35,748 nt of DNA from QYOJ01 sp043810345 (GCA_043810345.1 JBDROF010000104.1:1-35748), one strand, 5' to 3'; counted from the stretch's first letter, positions 9,201-16,441 are shown. Notes: generated from the letters alone by a model not told the origin. Translations and numbers: made by a program.

Positions 9201-9238
9201 TGGAGGTGCTTTGGGAGGCATTGTTACGTGAGACGTGA
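6209..9238 (+). CDS. FAD-linked D-2-hydroxyacid dehydrogenase with Fe-S and CCG domains (D-lactate dehydrogenase-like)
   Basis: A 1009-residue three-part enzyme. An N-terminal PCMH-type FAD domain has PRTAGTSLAGQVVG and the GNNSCGAHS motif. An FAD-oxidase C-terminal domain follows, with YGAHVGSGELHLRP and GSLSGEHGDGRLRGEF. Then comes a GlpC-like half with two ferredoxin-type cysteine clusters (CNGSGDCRN...GMCPSY and CLACKACKSECPS) and a cysteine-rich CCG region (GHCHQKAL, SGCCGMAGAFGYE). It probably oxidises D-lactate or a related 2-hydroxyacid and passes electrons to quinone; the substrate is not determined. Residues about 246-277 are encoded by a 7/8-base repeat array, and the last residues (RET) and stop codon by another. 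Its ATG overlaps the lplA stop. Confidence 0.88.
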   Translation: MKPVFPEQALSRLAAEMAGDLQCDQVNRLLYATDASAYREIPLAVARPRNQEDIRKLILFAREHNLSLIPRTAGTSLAGQVVGPGIVVDVSRYMNRILELNAEEHWIRVEPGVILDELNQFVAPHGLFFGPETSTSSRCMIGGMVGNNSCGAHSILYGSTRDHLLSVKALLSDGSEVVFRALSTAEVEEKCKLPTLEGMIYKSLLDMLSDPHNQENIRREYPDHSIHRRNTGYAIDLLLKTEPFTSSQLAVGSWQNSPSPQHHNTTSPWHHGTTAPLNLAKLLAGSEGTLAFITEIKLNLVPLPPKEKALICVHCHSIQEALQANLIALKFQPGSVELMDKAILDCTRENITQRKNRFFLQGDPGAILIVEFARESREVILELAKQMEKEMRDAELGYAFPVIFPPDVNKVWALRKAGLGVLSNYPGNRKPVAMTEDTAVNPEVLPDYIKDFGQLMERFGLNCVYGAHVGSGELHLRPVLNLKDPDDVELFYTVALESAKLVKKYRGSLSGEHGDGRLRGEFIPLMVGEQNYRLLQKIKQNWDPTSIFNPGKIVDTPRMNTSLRYQPGQPERKIDTIFDFSASQGILRAAEQCNGSGDCRNTHLTGSGMCPSYMALKEEHATTRARANILREFLTTSGKQNPFDHPEIHAVMDLCLACKACKSECPSNVDMTRLKAEFLQHWYDARGVPVRTWLIANIVTIQHLGAILPAVYNFFLKNRVVSPVMKALLGFSQKRSLPILHPTTLCGWLEKHLPGLNASLKEKTGSLYLFVDEFTNYNDVEAGIRFVRLLHALGYQVLTVSHNESARTYLSKGLLRKARKLAEQHIRLFSPLVSSGLPLVGLEPSAILGFRDEYPDLVRSGLQTAARELSAHTLLYDEFLAKEIEAGRISSARFTSQPATIKLHGHCHQKALASVQPSVKALSLPENYRVEEIPSGCCGMAGAFGYEKEHYEVSMKVGELVLFPEIRKTGEEVIIAAPGTSCRIQIQDGTGRKAFHPVEVLWEALLRET
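6944..7041. repeat. In-frame composite heptamer/octamer array inside the FAD dehydrogenase
   Basis: Four heptamers of AGTTGGC type (AGTTCCC, AGTTGGC, AGTGGGC, AGTTGGC at 6944-6971) are followed, after a short degenerate stretch, by seven octamers of consensus CCACnnCA at 6986-7041. The array adds about 32 codons rich in S, P, H, N and T between the conserved TEPFT and NLAKLLAGSEG segments, without breaking the frame. The octamer unit matches that at 1-37. The heptamer recurs in reverse orientation near 15846-15866. Confidence 0.85.
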
Positions 9239-9293
9239 GACGTAAGACGTGAGACGTAAGACGTGAGACGTAAGACGTGAGATGTGAGAGGTA
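9224..9293. repeat. Heptamer array at the 3' end of the FAD dehydrogenase
   Basis: Nine units of consensus AGACGTR occupy 9231-9293, preceded by a variant unit (TTACGTG). G and A alternate at the seventh base through the middle, giving a 14-base super-period. The stop codon of the dehydrogenase (9236-9238) lies in the array, which also encodes the final residues. It fills most of the 67-base gap before the convergent rnz gene. A related array ends rlmD at 15797. Confidence 0.9.
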
Positions 9294-9305
9294 GTGTTGG
9301 TTTGC

Positions 9306-10094
9306 TTACACATTTATCGTAATGCCATCTTCGGCCAGAAAGCTCTCGGGAAATACTTCCCTGGCCTCATCCAGTAACGGCAGGAGGTCATCGTAACGGG
9401 CAGAAAAATGACCAATGAGTAATTTTTTTACTCGACTTTTTTTCGCTATCATGGCAGCTTCCCTGGCGGTTGAGTGCATCTTTTCCGCTGCAGCGCCGGC
9501 CATATCCTGCATGAAGGTAGCTTCATGGTACAGCAGGTCAACCCCGGAGATAAAGGGGATGATCCTTTCGTCGTAGGCGGTATCTGTACAGTAGGCATAT
9601 GCACGCCGGGCCGGAATCTTTCTTACCTTGATCTTCTCCCGGAAGAGGAAGCCGAAGGTCTGGACGCTGTGGAGCAATGGAAAGGACTGGGCCAGTACCC
9701 GTTCGTCCTCGAACACCGGTTGCATTCCACCGGAAACCAACGGATGAATGATCACGGGATAGATCAGCGTGGTTTTTGAGACATCCAGTTGAATCTGAAT
9801 GATCTCCTCCAGGCCGGCGGGCGCATAGAGGTGTAGTTCATCCTTTCGCCCCAGCAGGTGCAGGGTAGTTAGAAATCCGATCAACCCATAGTAGTGGTCG
9901 CCATGCAAATGGCTGATCATGACGTGACGGATCCGTTGAAAGTGAATCCTGTACCTTCGAAGTTGCAGCTGGGTTCCTTCCGCACAATCCAGCAAAAAAA
10001 GGCGCTCATTTACATTGAGTAAATGAGCGCTTGGGTTTCGTTGAAGGGTAGGAATGGCTGAATTACTACCTAGTATGGTTACAGAAAAAGTCAT
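9306..10094 (-). CDS. rnz: Ribonuclease Z
   Basis: Metallo-beta-lactamase-fold endonuclease that removes the 3' trailer of tRNA precursors. Zinc ligands are visible in SHLHGDHYYGL, in LLHSVQTFGF, in the aspartate of AYCTDTAY, in HEATF and in the final GHFSARY. At 262 residues it is about 40-45 shorter than the usual 300-plus. The missing part is the stretch normally found between the GFLFREK and RxYAYCxDT segments, here joined by about a dozen residues. All catalytic residues remain, so activity is plausible. Its ATG overlaps the rpsA stop (TGATG), so it is probably translated with S1. Confidence 0.9.
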   Translation of the reverse strand: MTFSVTILGSNSAIPTLQRNPSAHLLNVNERLFLLDCAEGTQLQLRRYRIHFQRIRHVMISHLHGDHYYGLIGFLTTLHLLGRKDELHLYAPAGLEEIIQIQLDVSKTTLIYPVIIHPLVSGGMQPVFEDERVLAQSFPLLHSVQTFGFLFREKIKVRKIPARRAYAYCTDTAYDERIIPFISGVDLLYHEATFMQDMAGAAAEKMHSTAREAAMIAKKSRVKKLLIGHFSARYDDLLPLLDEAREVFPESFLAEDGITINV

Positions 10095-12163
10095 CAGTCG
10101 GCAGATTTCTCCTCTTGCGGCTCCTTAGAGCTCTCCTCCTTTTTCGGTTTAGCGCCGTTATCTTTCGCTTCCTGTTTGGTCATCTTTGATTTCAGGGCAG
10201 CCAGCTCCTCGATATCTCCCAGGGTAGTTTTCTCCAGGTTATCCTTGATCTTTTTCACCGCTTTCTTGGTAGATTTGCCTTTGCTCTTATCTCCACTCTG
10301 ATCTTTGGCGCGGTCACCCGCAACAGCATCCTGGTAGGTTTTCGTATGAGAAAGAATGATCTTCTTGCTATCCTTGGAGAATTCGATCACCTTGAAATCA
10401 AGGCTCTCTTCATCCTTCACCGCCGTTCCATCCTCTTTGTTCAGGTGACGCATTGGGGTAAAGCCTTCTACGCCATAAGGTAGTGTAACAATTGCTCCTT
10501 TGTCGGAGAGATTCACGATGGTACCATGATGCACCGATCCAATGGTGAACACCGTTTCAAACACATCCCACGGATTCTCCTCCAGCTGCTTGTGGCCCAG
10601 GCTCAACCTGCGATTTTCCACATCTACATCGAGGACTACCACATCAATGTTCTCACTGATCTTGGTGAATTCCGCCGGGTGCTTGATCTTCTTCGACCAG
10701 GAGAGATCCGAAATGTGGATCAATCCGTCGACCCCCTCTTCCATCTCCACAAAGATGCCGAAATTGGTAAAGTTGCGCACGATGGCCGTGTGTTTCGACT
10801 TGATCGGGTATTTCTCTTTTATATCAGCCCACGGATCCGGGATCAGCTGTTTGATCCCCATCGACATCTTGCGATCTTCGCGATCGAGGGTTAAGATCAC
10901 CCCTTCCACCTCCTGACCAACCTTCAGGAAATCGTGTGCGGTCCGAAGGTGCTGCGACCACGACATCTCGGAGACGTGGATCAATCCCTCAACACCGGGA
11001 GCAATCTCTACAAAGGCGCCGTAATCAGCGATGACGACAACCTTCCCTTTGATCTTATCGCCGACTTTCATCTCTTGATTGAGGAAATCCCACGGGTGAG
11101 GTGTCAATTGTTTTAGTCCCAGTGCGATACGCTTCTTATTGTCATCAAAATCAAGGATCACAACCTTTATCTTCTGATCCAACTGAACGATCTCTTCCGG
11201 ATGGTTAATACGGCCCCAACTCAGGTCGGTGATATGGATCAAACCATCCACACCACCCAGGTCAATAAATACACCATAGGAGGTGATATTCTTTACGGTT
11301 CCTTCCAGGATCTGACCCTTCTCCAGTCTCTTGATGATCTCGGCACGCTGGGCTTCGAGCTCGTCTTCGATCAGGGCCTTGTGAGAAACCACTACGTTCT
11401 TGTATTCATGGTTGATCTTCACCACCTTAAACTCCATCACCTTGTCAACAAACACATCGTAATCGCGAATCGGTTTTACATCGATCTGTGATCCAGGTAA
11501 AAAGGCTTCGATGCCAAAAATATCAACGATCAGACCGCCTTTTGTGCGCGATTTAACGTATCCCTTGATGATCTCCTGTTTGTCAAATGCATCGTTGATC
11601 CGTTCCCAGGATTTCAGAATGCGGGCTTTTTTGTGTGACAAAATCAGCTGTCCGTATGGGTCTTCCTGGTTTTCCACATAGACCTCAACCTTGTCTCCTG
11701 ATTTCAGTTCCGGATTATACCGGAATTCTGAAAGCTGGATCACGCCATCTGATTTGAAACCAATGTTTACAACTACCTCACGGTTGGTCAACGATACAAC
11801 AGTTCCTTCAATGACATCATGCTCGGAAATGGCACTCAGGGTACGGTCGTATTCCTCTTCCAGTTTCCTGCGCTCAGTTTCCGTATAGAGTTCATGCTTT
11901 TTGCCAATGGCATCCCAGTCAAATTCATCAGCAACAGGTTCTACGGCTTTTATCTCTTCCGCCATAGGGTCCTCAAGTGAAGTCTCTTCGGCTACTGGAG
12001 CATCTGTTTCTGTTTCTGTTTCTGTTTTCAATTCCTTTGTCTCTTCAGTCTTGGTTTCCAGAGTTTCAACTTCATTCGTTCCGGTCTCAACCGGTTCAGA
12101 TTCCTCTAGTTTCTCGGCATTTTCTTCAGCTTCGCCGGGGTTTTTTGTTTCGTCAGTGGTCAT
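10094..12163 (-). CDS. rpsA: 30S ribosomal protein S1
   Basis: The RNA-binding ribosomal protein that helps recruit mRNA, important where Shine-Dalgarno sequences are weak. In 689 residues there are six S1 (OB-fold) domains between about 110 and 620, seen as repeated blocks such as GVFIDLGGVDGLIHITDLSW and GAFVEIAPGVEGLIHVSEMSW. An acidic E/T-rich N-terminal extension of about 90 residues includes an ETETET run encoded by TTTCTG repeats. A charged lysine/glutamate-rich tail of about 70 residues closes the protein. Divergent from ychF with its own promoter, and overlaps rnz by one base. Confidence 0.95.
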   Translation of the reverse strand: MTTDETKNPGEAEENAEKLEESEPVETGTNEVETLETKTEETKELKTETETETDAPVAEETSLEDPMAEEIKAVEPVADEFDWDAIGKKHELYTETERRKLEEEYDRTLSAISEHDVIEGTVVSLTNREVVVNIGFKSDGVIQLSEFRYNPELKSGDKVEVYVENQEDPYGQLILSHKKARILKSWERINDAFDKQEIIKGYVKSRTKGGLIVDIFGIEAFLPGSQIDVKPIRDYDVFVDKVMEFKVVKINHEYKNVVVSHKALIEDELEAQRAEIIKRLEKGQILEGTVKNITSYGVFIDLGGVDGLIHITDLSWGRINHPEEIVQLDQKIKVVILDFDDNKKRIALGLKQLTPHPWDFLNQEMKVGDKIKGKVVVIADYGAFVEIAPGVEGLIHVSEMSWSQHLRTAHDFLKVGQEVEGVILTLDREDRKMSMGIKQLIPDPWADIKEKYPIKSKHTAIVRNFTNFGIFVEMEEGVDGLIHISDLSWSKKIKHPAEFTKISENIDVVVLDVDVENRRLSLGHKQLEENPWDVFETVFTIGSVHHGTIVNLSDKGAIVTLPYGVEGFTPMRHLNKEDGTAVKDEESLDFKVIEFSKDSKKIILSHTKTYQDAVAGDRAKDQSGDKSKGKSTKKAVKKIKDNLEKTTLGDIEELAALKSKMTKQEAKDNGAKPKKEESSKEPQEEKSAD

Positions 12164-12276
12164 TCAAATTTCATTGTGGTGGCACAAAAGGCGCCAACCG
12201 GGTTCATACTAAATTGATTATCAGGGGATTTATATAAAGAACGTTCAGTCAATCTGCCCCTTACCAAATTGGGGTG

Positions 12277-12284
12277 CAAAAATA
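12277..12284 (-). promoter_or_regulatory. -7 box TATTTTTG of rpsA with a long leader
   Basis: Minus-strand TAnnTTTG match 113 bases before the rpsA ATG. The implied leader of roughly 105 bases is long compared with other genes here. It begins with a possible CCCC/GGGG stem-loop. S1 autoregulation through its own leader is known in gammaproteobacteria; here it is only a possibility. Confidence 0.45.
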
Positions 12285-12324
12285 CGACCGTTAATCCAGA
12301 ATTCAAAATCCGAGTTCAAATTAC

Positions 12325-12332
12325 TACTTTTG
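12325..12332 (+). promoter_or_regulatory. -7 box TACTTTTG of ychF
   Basis: TAnnTTTG match 17 bases before the ychF ATG at 12350. It implies a leader of about 11 bases. Confidence 0.55.
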
Positions 12333-12349
12333 CCTCCTAATCGTACAAC

Positions 12350-13426
12350 ATGCCTCTTAAGTGTGGAATAATAGGTTTGTCCGGAAGCGGAAAAACCACG
12401 CTGTTTAACTCCATTTCCAATCATCGGGCCGAAACGGGATCGGTCATGAAAGCCAACATGGGTACGATGGTGGTTCCCGACCAGCGTCTCTATGAGATTA
12501 ACAAATTGGTTGATGCCACCAAAGTCATTCCTGCTACAGTTGAGATGGTGGATATCCCTGGTCTGGCCCGGGGGGGAACCGGCATGGGCACCCAGTTTCT
12601 TTCAGATATCCGTAACGTGGATGCCCTGATCCATGTGGTCCGCTGTTATGACGATCCGCTGAATCCTCATATCGAAGGATCCGTTAACCCGGCAAGGGAC
12701 CGGCAGACCGTAGACCTGGAGTTACAGATCCGTGACCTTGAGTCGGTTGAAAAGAAGATGATTCGGCTGGAGAAAGTTGTCAGATCAGGAGACAAAGAGG
12801 CCAAACGGGGGATCGAAGTGTTGAAAACTATACAGGATCATCTGGAGTCGTTTCAGCCGGTTCGCACGGCTACTGTGTCGAAGGAGGATCGCAGATTCTT
12901 TGATGATCTTTTTCTCCTTTCCGATAAACCGGTCATGTATGTCTGCAATGTGGATGACGCTTCTGCTGTTAACGGAAATCCCCATTCAAAACGGTTCGGT
13001 GATTCATTCCAGGAGGAACAGCCAGAGATTCTGACATTGGCAGCCCGGCTGGAATCAGAGATTGCCGAATTGGATGTAGAAACGGACCAGCGTGCATTTC
13101 TGGCAGATGCCGGCTTGGATGAACCGGGGATCAACCGGTTGGTCAGAAGCGCCTATCATCTGCTTTACCTGCAAACCTTTTTCACAATGGGGCCCAAAGA
13201 GGTGCGGGCCTGGGCCCTTACCCGCGGGATGACTGCCCTCCAGGCTGCCGGGGTGATCCACAGTGATATGGAGCGGGGCTTTATCCGTTCAGAAGTGATC
13301 AAATATGAAGATTTTATCAAATTTGGCTCTGAACATGCCTGTCGTGAAGCGGGAAAATTAATGGTAGAAGGAAAAAATTACATCGTCCAGGACGGCGATA
13401 TGCTGCATATACGGTTTAACGTTTAA
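12350..13426 (+). CDS. ychF: YchF/OLA1-family redox-regulated ATPase
   Basis: Obg-related P-loop protein that binds ribosomes and prefers ATP to GTP. The P-loop GLSGSGKTTLFN is at residues 9-20. The switch II motif DIPGLARGG follows near residue 67, a helical coiled-coil insertion lies at about 120-190, and the C-terminal TGS-like domain holds the conserved stretches TRGMTALQAAGVIHSDMERG and YIVQDGDMLHIRF. The length (358) is typical. Its TAA overlaps the stop codon of the convergent response regulator gene in TTTAAA, leaving no space for a terminator between them. Confidence 0.95.
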   Translation: MPLKCGIIGLSGSGKTTLFNSISNHRAETGSVMKANMGTMVVPDQRLYEINKLVDATKVIPATVEMVDIPGLARGGTGMGTQFLSDIRNVDALIHVVRCYDDPLNPHIEGSVNPARDRQTVDLELQIRDLESVEKKMIRLEKVVRSGDKEAKRGIEVLKTIQDHLESFQPVRTATVSKEDRRFFDDLFLLSDKPVMYVCNVDDASAVNGNPHSKRFGDSFQEEQPEILTLAARLESEIAELDVETDQRAFLADAGLDEPGINRLVRSAYHLLYLQTFFTMGPKEVRAWALTRGMTALQAAGVIHSDMERGFIRSEVIKYEDFIKFGSEHACREAGKLMVEGKNYIVQDGDMLHIRFNV

Positions 13427-14184
13427 ACGAACCGCGCGTAATTTTTTAATTTTACCAGGAAATCAGGTTTCTTGCGAACAGATACTTCCACCTCGGTGTT
13501 ATCTTCCATGATAACCGATCCACCTTTCCCCTTAACATATCGTTTGATATATATCAGGTTCACCAGGTGCTTGGCATGAATTCTGGAGAAGGGGAGATCG
13601 TCCAGAATCCTTTCATAGTTGTTCAGGGGACGTGAAGCCATCAGGCGTTTTCCGTCCGTCAGGAAAAAATAGGTATAGACATCATCGGCCTCCAGCCGCA
13701 TGATATCACTGAGACGTATCACATTCAATCCTTCGGAAGAGGGAATAATGATCTTTTCGATCTTGCTCTTCAGACTCTCTTTCAGTATCGTGATCTTGTC
13801 TTCCAGATATTCGTCTGCTTTGACCTCCTTAAACCGGCCTATCGCATCTTTCAATCCGTCCGGCGTAACCGGCTTAACCAAGTAATGAAGAGCAGAGAAT
13901 TCAAATGCTTTGACCGCATATTGATCGTATGCAGTGATGAAGATCACTTCAAATTTCTGGTCTGGCGTCTGTTCAATCACATCAAAACCCTCGCCATCAG
14001 GAAGAGAGATATCCAGAAACACCAGTTCAGGGGTTGTCTTTTGGATCTCACTGACAGCCTGAGCAACGTTCACACCCTTTCCAACTACGTGAATAGTCGG
14101 GAAATATTTTCTCAGTAACGACTCCAGCGTAAGCATGCTCACGCGATCGTCATCTACTAATACAGCTCTTATTTTTCCCTCCAT
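13423..14184 (-). CDS. LytTR-family response regulator
   Basis: An N-terminal receiver domain (about residues 1-125) with the acidic pocket VDDD, the phospho-acceptor aspartate in FLDISLPDGEGF and the conserved lysine in HYLVKPV, joined to a C-terminal LytTR DNA-binding domain (about 150-253; FSRIHAKHLVNL is a typical segment). I chose the ATG at 14184, giving MEGKIRAVLVDDD and 253 residues. A longer reading frame upstream has no homologous look. No LytS-type kinase is adjacent, so it is an orphan in this window. It overlaps ychF by four bases at the 3' end. Confidence 0.88.
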   Translation of the reverse strand: MEGKIRAVLVDDDRVSMLTLESLLRKYFPTIHVVGKGVNVAQAVSEIQKTTPELVFLDISLPDGEGFDVIEQTPDQKFEVIFITAYDQYAVKAFEFSALHYLVKPVTPDGLKDAIGRFKEVKADEYLEDKITILKESLKSKIEKIIIPSSEGLNVIRLSDIMRLEADDVYTYFFLTDGKRLMASRPLNNYERILDDLPFSRIHAKHLVNLIYIKRYVKGKGGSVIMEDNTEVEVSVRKKPDFLVKLKNYARFV

Positions 14185-14343
14185 AAGACTATCAATAATT
14201 GTACTTTTGCGCAGGTGTTCAAGATCATTTTCTTTTGCTAAAATAAATAAAAACAATCAAGAGTGTTCGCACTTGTTGAAAAGATTTTACAAAAAAAGAA
14301 ATTACAGAAAAGGAATATCATCACCCTTATAGGCTAAGGTGAC

Positions 14344-14389
14344 ATGACTTAATGACTTCAAGGACTCCATGACTATATGACCGGATGAT
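14344..14389. repeat. Degenerate octamer array before and into rlmD
   Basis: ATGAC-type cores recur at 14344, 14352, 14361 (AGGAC), 14369, 14377 and 14385 (ATGAT), that is every eight bases with one 9-base step. The last unit is the start codon of rlmD. TAATGAC also occurs in the array between rlmD and aroK. Confidence 0.6.
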
Positions 14390-15812
14390 CAGAAAAAAAG
14401 AACTTCCAATCTTTGAAAAGAGCACTATCATTGATGCCGGCGCCGATGGAAAAGCGGTGGCCCGGATCGGAGATCGGGTGGTATTTGTCCCTTTTGCTGT
14501 TCCCGGTGACGTGGTCGACATCCAGGTTACCCGAAAGCGGAGAAACTATTATGAGGGCAGGGTCATCCAGATACACCACAGGTCGGAAAGGCGGACCGAA
14601 CCGGTCTGTTCCCATTTCGGAATCTGTGGGGGATGCCGTTGGCAAAACATGCGGTATGAAGATCAACTCTTTTTCAAACAGAAACAGGTAAAAGATCACC
14701 TGAACCGGATTGGAAAATTCAGCGATTTTGAACTCCTTCCTATCCTCCCCTCATCCCAAACCATCTTTTACCGTAACAAGCTGGAATATACCTTTTCAAA
14801 CAGGAGATGGCTGACCAATGAGGAAATGAGGAATGAGGAATTTGGAATGAGGAATGCACTGGGGTTTCATATTCCGGGAATGTTTGACAAAGTACTGGAC
14901 ATCCACACGTGTTACCTCCAGCGTGAGCCCTCCAACTCCATCCGTCTGGCGCTGAAAACCTATGCGATGGAAAAAGGTCTCTCATTTTACGATGTCAGGA
15001 AGTGGACCGGTTTTTTACGAAATATGATCATCAGGACATCTTCTGCCGGTGAGGTCATGGTGGTCCTGGTGGTAAGAGATGACCAACCCGAGGAGATCTT
15101 CGCGATACTTGATCATCTGAGCCAGCTTTTTCCTGTTATCACCTCTCTTTTTTATGTCGTAAATCAGAATAAGAACGACTCGCTCTTCGATCAGGAGTAT
15201 ATCTTCTTCAAAGGAGAGCCCGTGATCACGGAGCGGATGACTTCGTTCAGGGAAAAGGATCCTGAGCTGGTTTTCAGGATTGGTCCCTCCTCCTTCTTCC
15301 AAACCAATTCTGATCAGGCTGCAAAACTCTATCGGACAGCCGCTGAATTTGCAAATCTTCAGGGAGGCGAACGGGTCTATGATCTATACACGGGGGCAGG
15401 AACGATAACTACCTATCTGGCCCGGTATGTCAACCAGGTTGTTGGGATCGAATCTGGGAAGCAGGCTATCAGTGATGCTGAACAGAATGCAGCGATCAAC
15501 AGGATCCGGAATGTCCGGTTTGTTGCCGGAGAGGTTGAAAACCTGATGGATTCAGCTTTCTGTGAAGCTTTTGGAAAACCCACTCTGATCATCACCGATC
15601 CCCCCCGGTCTGGTATGCACGAGAAAGGGATCAGATCCATGCTCGCAATGGCACCGGAAACCATTGTTTACATCAGCTGTAATCCAGCTACGCAGGCCCG
15701 AGATATGGCCATGATGAAAGATCACTACAAACTGGTCAAATGCCAGCCCGTGGATATGTTCCCGCACACACAACATGTGGAGAACGTTGCCCTCCTGAGA
15801 CGTAAAACGTGA
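14385..15812 (+). CDS. rlmD: 23S rRNA (uracil-5-)-methyltransferase, RlmD/RumA type
   Basis: SAM-dependent enzyme that makes 5-methyluridine in 23S rRNA. An N-terminal TRAM-like domain (about 10-65) precedes a 4Fe-4S cluster motif with cysteines in CSHFGICGGCRWQ. The methyltransferase core has VYDLYTGAGTITTYLA for SAM, and the DPPRSGMH and YISCNPAT motifs, the latter with the catalytic cysteine. Length 475. The start ATG is the last unit of an octamer array. About 14 residues between RRWLT and NALGFHIPG come from an in-frame heptamer array. The C-terminal RRKT and stop come from another. The U747 versus U1939 target cannot be told from sequence, so the symbol is provisional. Confidence 0.88.
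   Translation: MIRKKELPIFEKSTIIDAGADGKAVARIGDRVVFVPFAVPGDVVDIQVTRKRRNYYEGRVIQIHHRSERRTEPVCSHFGICGGCRWQNMRYEDQLFFKQKQVKDHLNRIGKFSDFELLPILPSSQTIFYRNKLEYTFSNRRWLTNEEMRNEEFGMRNALGFHIPGMFDKVLDIHTCYLQREPSNSIRLALKTYAMEKGLSFYDVRKWTGFLRNMIIRTSSAGEVMVVLVVRDDQPEEIFAILDHLSQLFPVITSLFYVVNQNKNDSLFDQEYIFFKGEPVITERMTSFREKDPELVFRIGPSSFFQTNSDQAAKLYRTAAEFANLQGGERVYDLYTGAGTITTYLARYVNQVVGIESGKQAISDAEQNAAINRIRNVRFVAGEVENLMDSAFCEAFGKPTLIITDPPRSGMHEKGIRSMLAMAPETIVYISCNPATQARDMAMMKDHYKLVKCQPVDMFPHTQHVENVALLRRKT
14816..14857. repeat. In-frame heptamer array inside rlmD
   Basis: Six successive 7-base units: CAATGAG, GAAATGA, GGAATGA, GGAATTT, GGAATGA, GGAATGC. The total of 42 bases is a multiple of three and keeps the frame. 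It encodes the E/M/R/N-rich stretch NEEMRNEEFGMRN in a surface-loop position ahead of the conserved ALGFHIPG segment. Confidence 0.75.
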
Positions 15813-15894
15813 GACGAAGGAGGTAAGACGTAATAGGTAAGTGCCAATTGTCAACTGCCAACTGTGCAATGACCTAATGACCAATGCCTAATAC
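15797..15894. repeat. 98-base heptamer array between convergent rlmD and aroK
   Basis: Fourteen consecutive 7-base units in one phase. Six are of GAGACGT type (GAGACGT, AAAACGT, GAGACGA, AGGAGGT, AAGACGT, AATAGGT). Then come AAGTGCC, AATTGTC, AACTGCC, AACTGTG, and then CAATGAC, CTAATGA, CCAATGC, CTAATAC. The stop codons of rlmD (15810-15812) and of aroK (15876-15874, minus) both lie inside. The first block matches the 9231 array; the second is the reverse complement type of the heptamer at 6951. Confidence 0.85.
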
Positions 15895-16380
15895 CCGGAT
15901 GATCTCTTCCACCGGGTAATCCGGTCCATCGAAGATGTAATTCGCTTGCAAGTAAAAGGTTTCCCGCTCAGCCAGTTGATCCCGAACAAAGGTCTCCAGG
16001 CTGGTTGAATCGAGATCTTTCAGGAGCGGTCTCTTTTTCTTGATCCCAATGATCCGGGATACTAGCTCAGGAACTTCCATACGGAGGTAGATGGAGGTTC
16101 CCGACTTCAGGATAAACGCCATGTTATCAGCATAGCTGGGAACCCCGCCACCGGGTGAGATGATCACCTCATCTAAAGCTATCGTTTCGTGAAGTAGCTC
16201 CTGCTCCAATTGGCGAAATAAGGGTTCTCCGTATTTTTCGAAAAAATCAAGGATCGACACCCGGTACCTCTCTTCAAACTGCTCGTCGAGATCGCTAAAT
16301 TCCAGCCCGGTGGCTAAAGCCAGCTCTTTTCCTAGCCAGCTCTTACCACTTGTCATATATCCAAGCAGGTAGATCCTCAT
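15874..16380 (-). CDS. aroK: Shikimate kinase
   Basis: Phosphorylates shikimate at the 3-hydroxyl in aromatic amino acid and chorismate synthesis; chorismate is also the substrate of MqnA encoded further on. A 168-residue P-loop kinase with GYMTSGKSWLG (residues 7-17), the shikimate-binding aspartate in SDLDEQFE, the SPGGGVPS loop and the KKKRPLL lid arginine. The last residues (about LGIGH) and the stop codon lie in the heptamer array shared with rlmD. Start ATG at 16380, back to back with the DUF1573 gene. Confidence 0.93.
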   Translation of the reverse strand: MRIYLLGYMTSGKSWLGKELALATGLEFSDLDEQFEERYRVSILDFFEKYGEPLFRQLEQELLHETIALDEVIISPGGGVPSYADNMAFILKSGTSIYLRMEVPELVSRIIGIKKKRPLLKDLDSTSLETFVRDQLAERETFYLQANYIFDGPDYPVEEIIRVLGIGH

Positions 16381-16433
16381 GGTAGTGATTTCTTCCGCAA
16401 ATATCGGGAAAGTTCAGATTCTCCAAAATTTAT

Positions 16434-16441
16434 TACCTTTG
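16434..16441 (+). promoter_or_regulatory. -7 box TACCTTTG of the DUF1573-yajC-coaE group
   Basis: TAnnTTTG match 21 bases before the ATG at 16463. Frame sequence upstream of that ATG lies in or before the promoter, which supports the shorter start of the DUF1573 gene. Confidence 0.6.

Noticed and set aside
9224..9293. CRISPR array
   Set aside because: Units are 7 bases and directly adjoining, with no spacers, and no cas genes are present.
11901..12237. Serine/valine-rich frames opposite the S1 N-terminus
   Set aside because: Antisense of the E/T-rich extension of rpsA, with no homologous look.
12164..12276. Riboswitch in the rpsA leader
   Set aside because: No conserved riboswitch motif was recognised; only a small C/G stem-loop is visible.
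14202..14209. TACTTTTG on the plus strand as the rlmD promoter
   Set aside because: It lies 175 bases before rlmD and overlaps the region just before the divergent regulator gene; not enough support.
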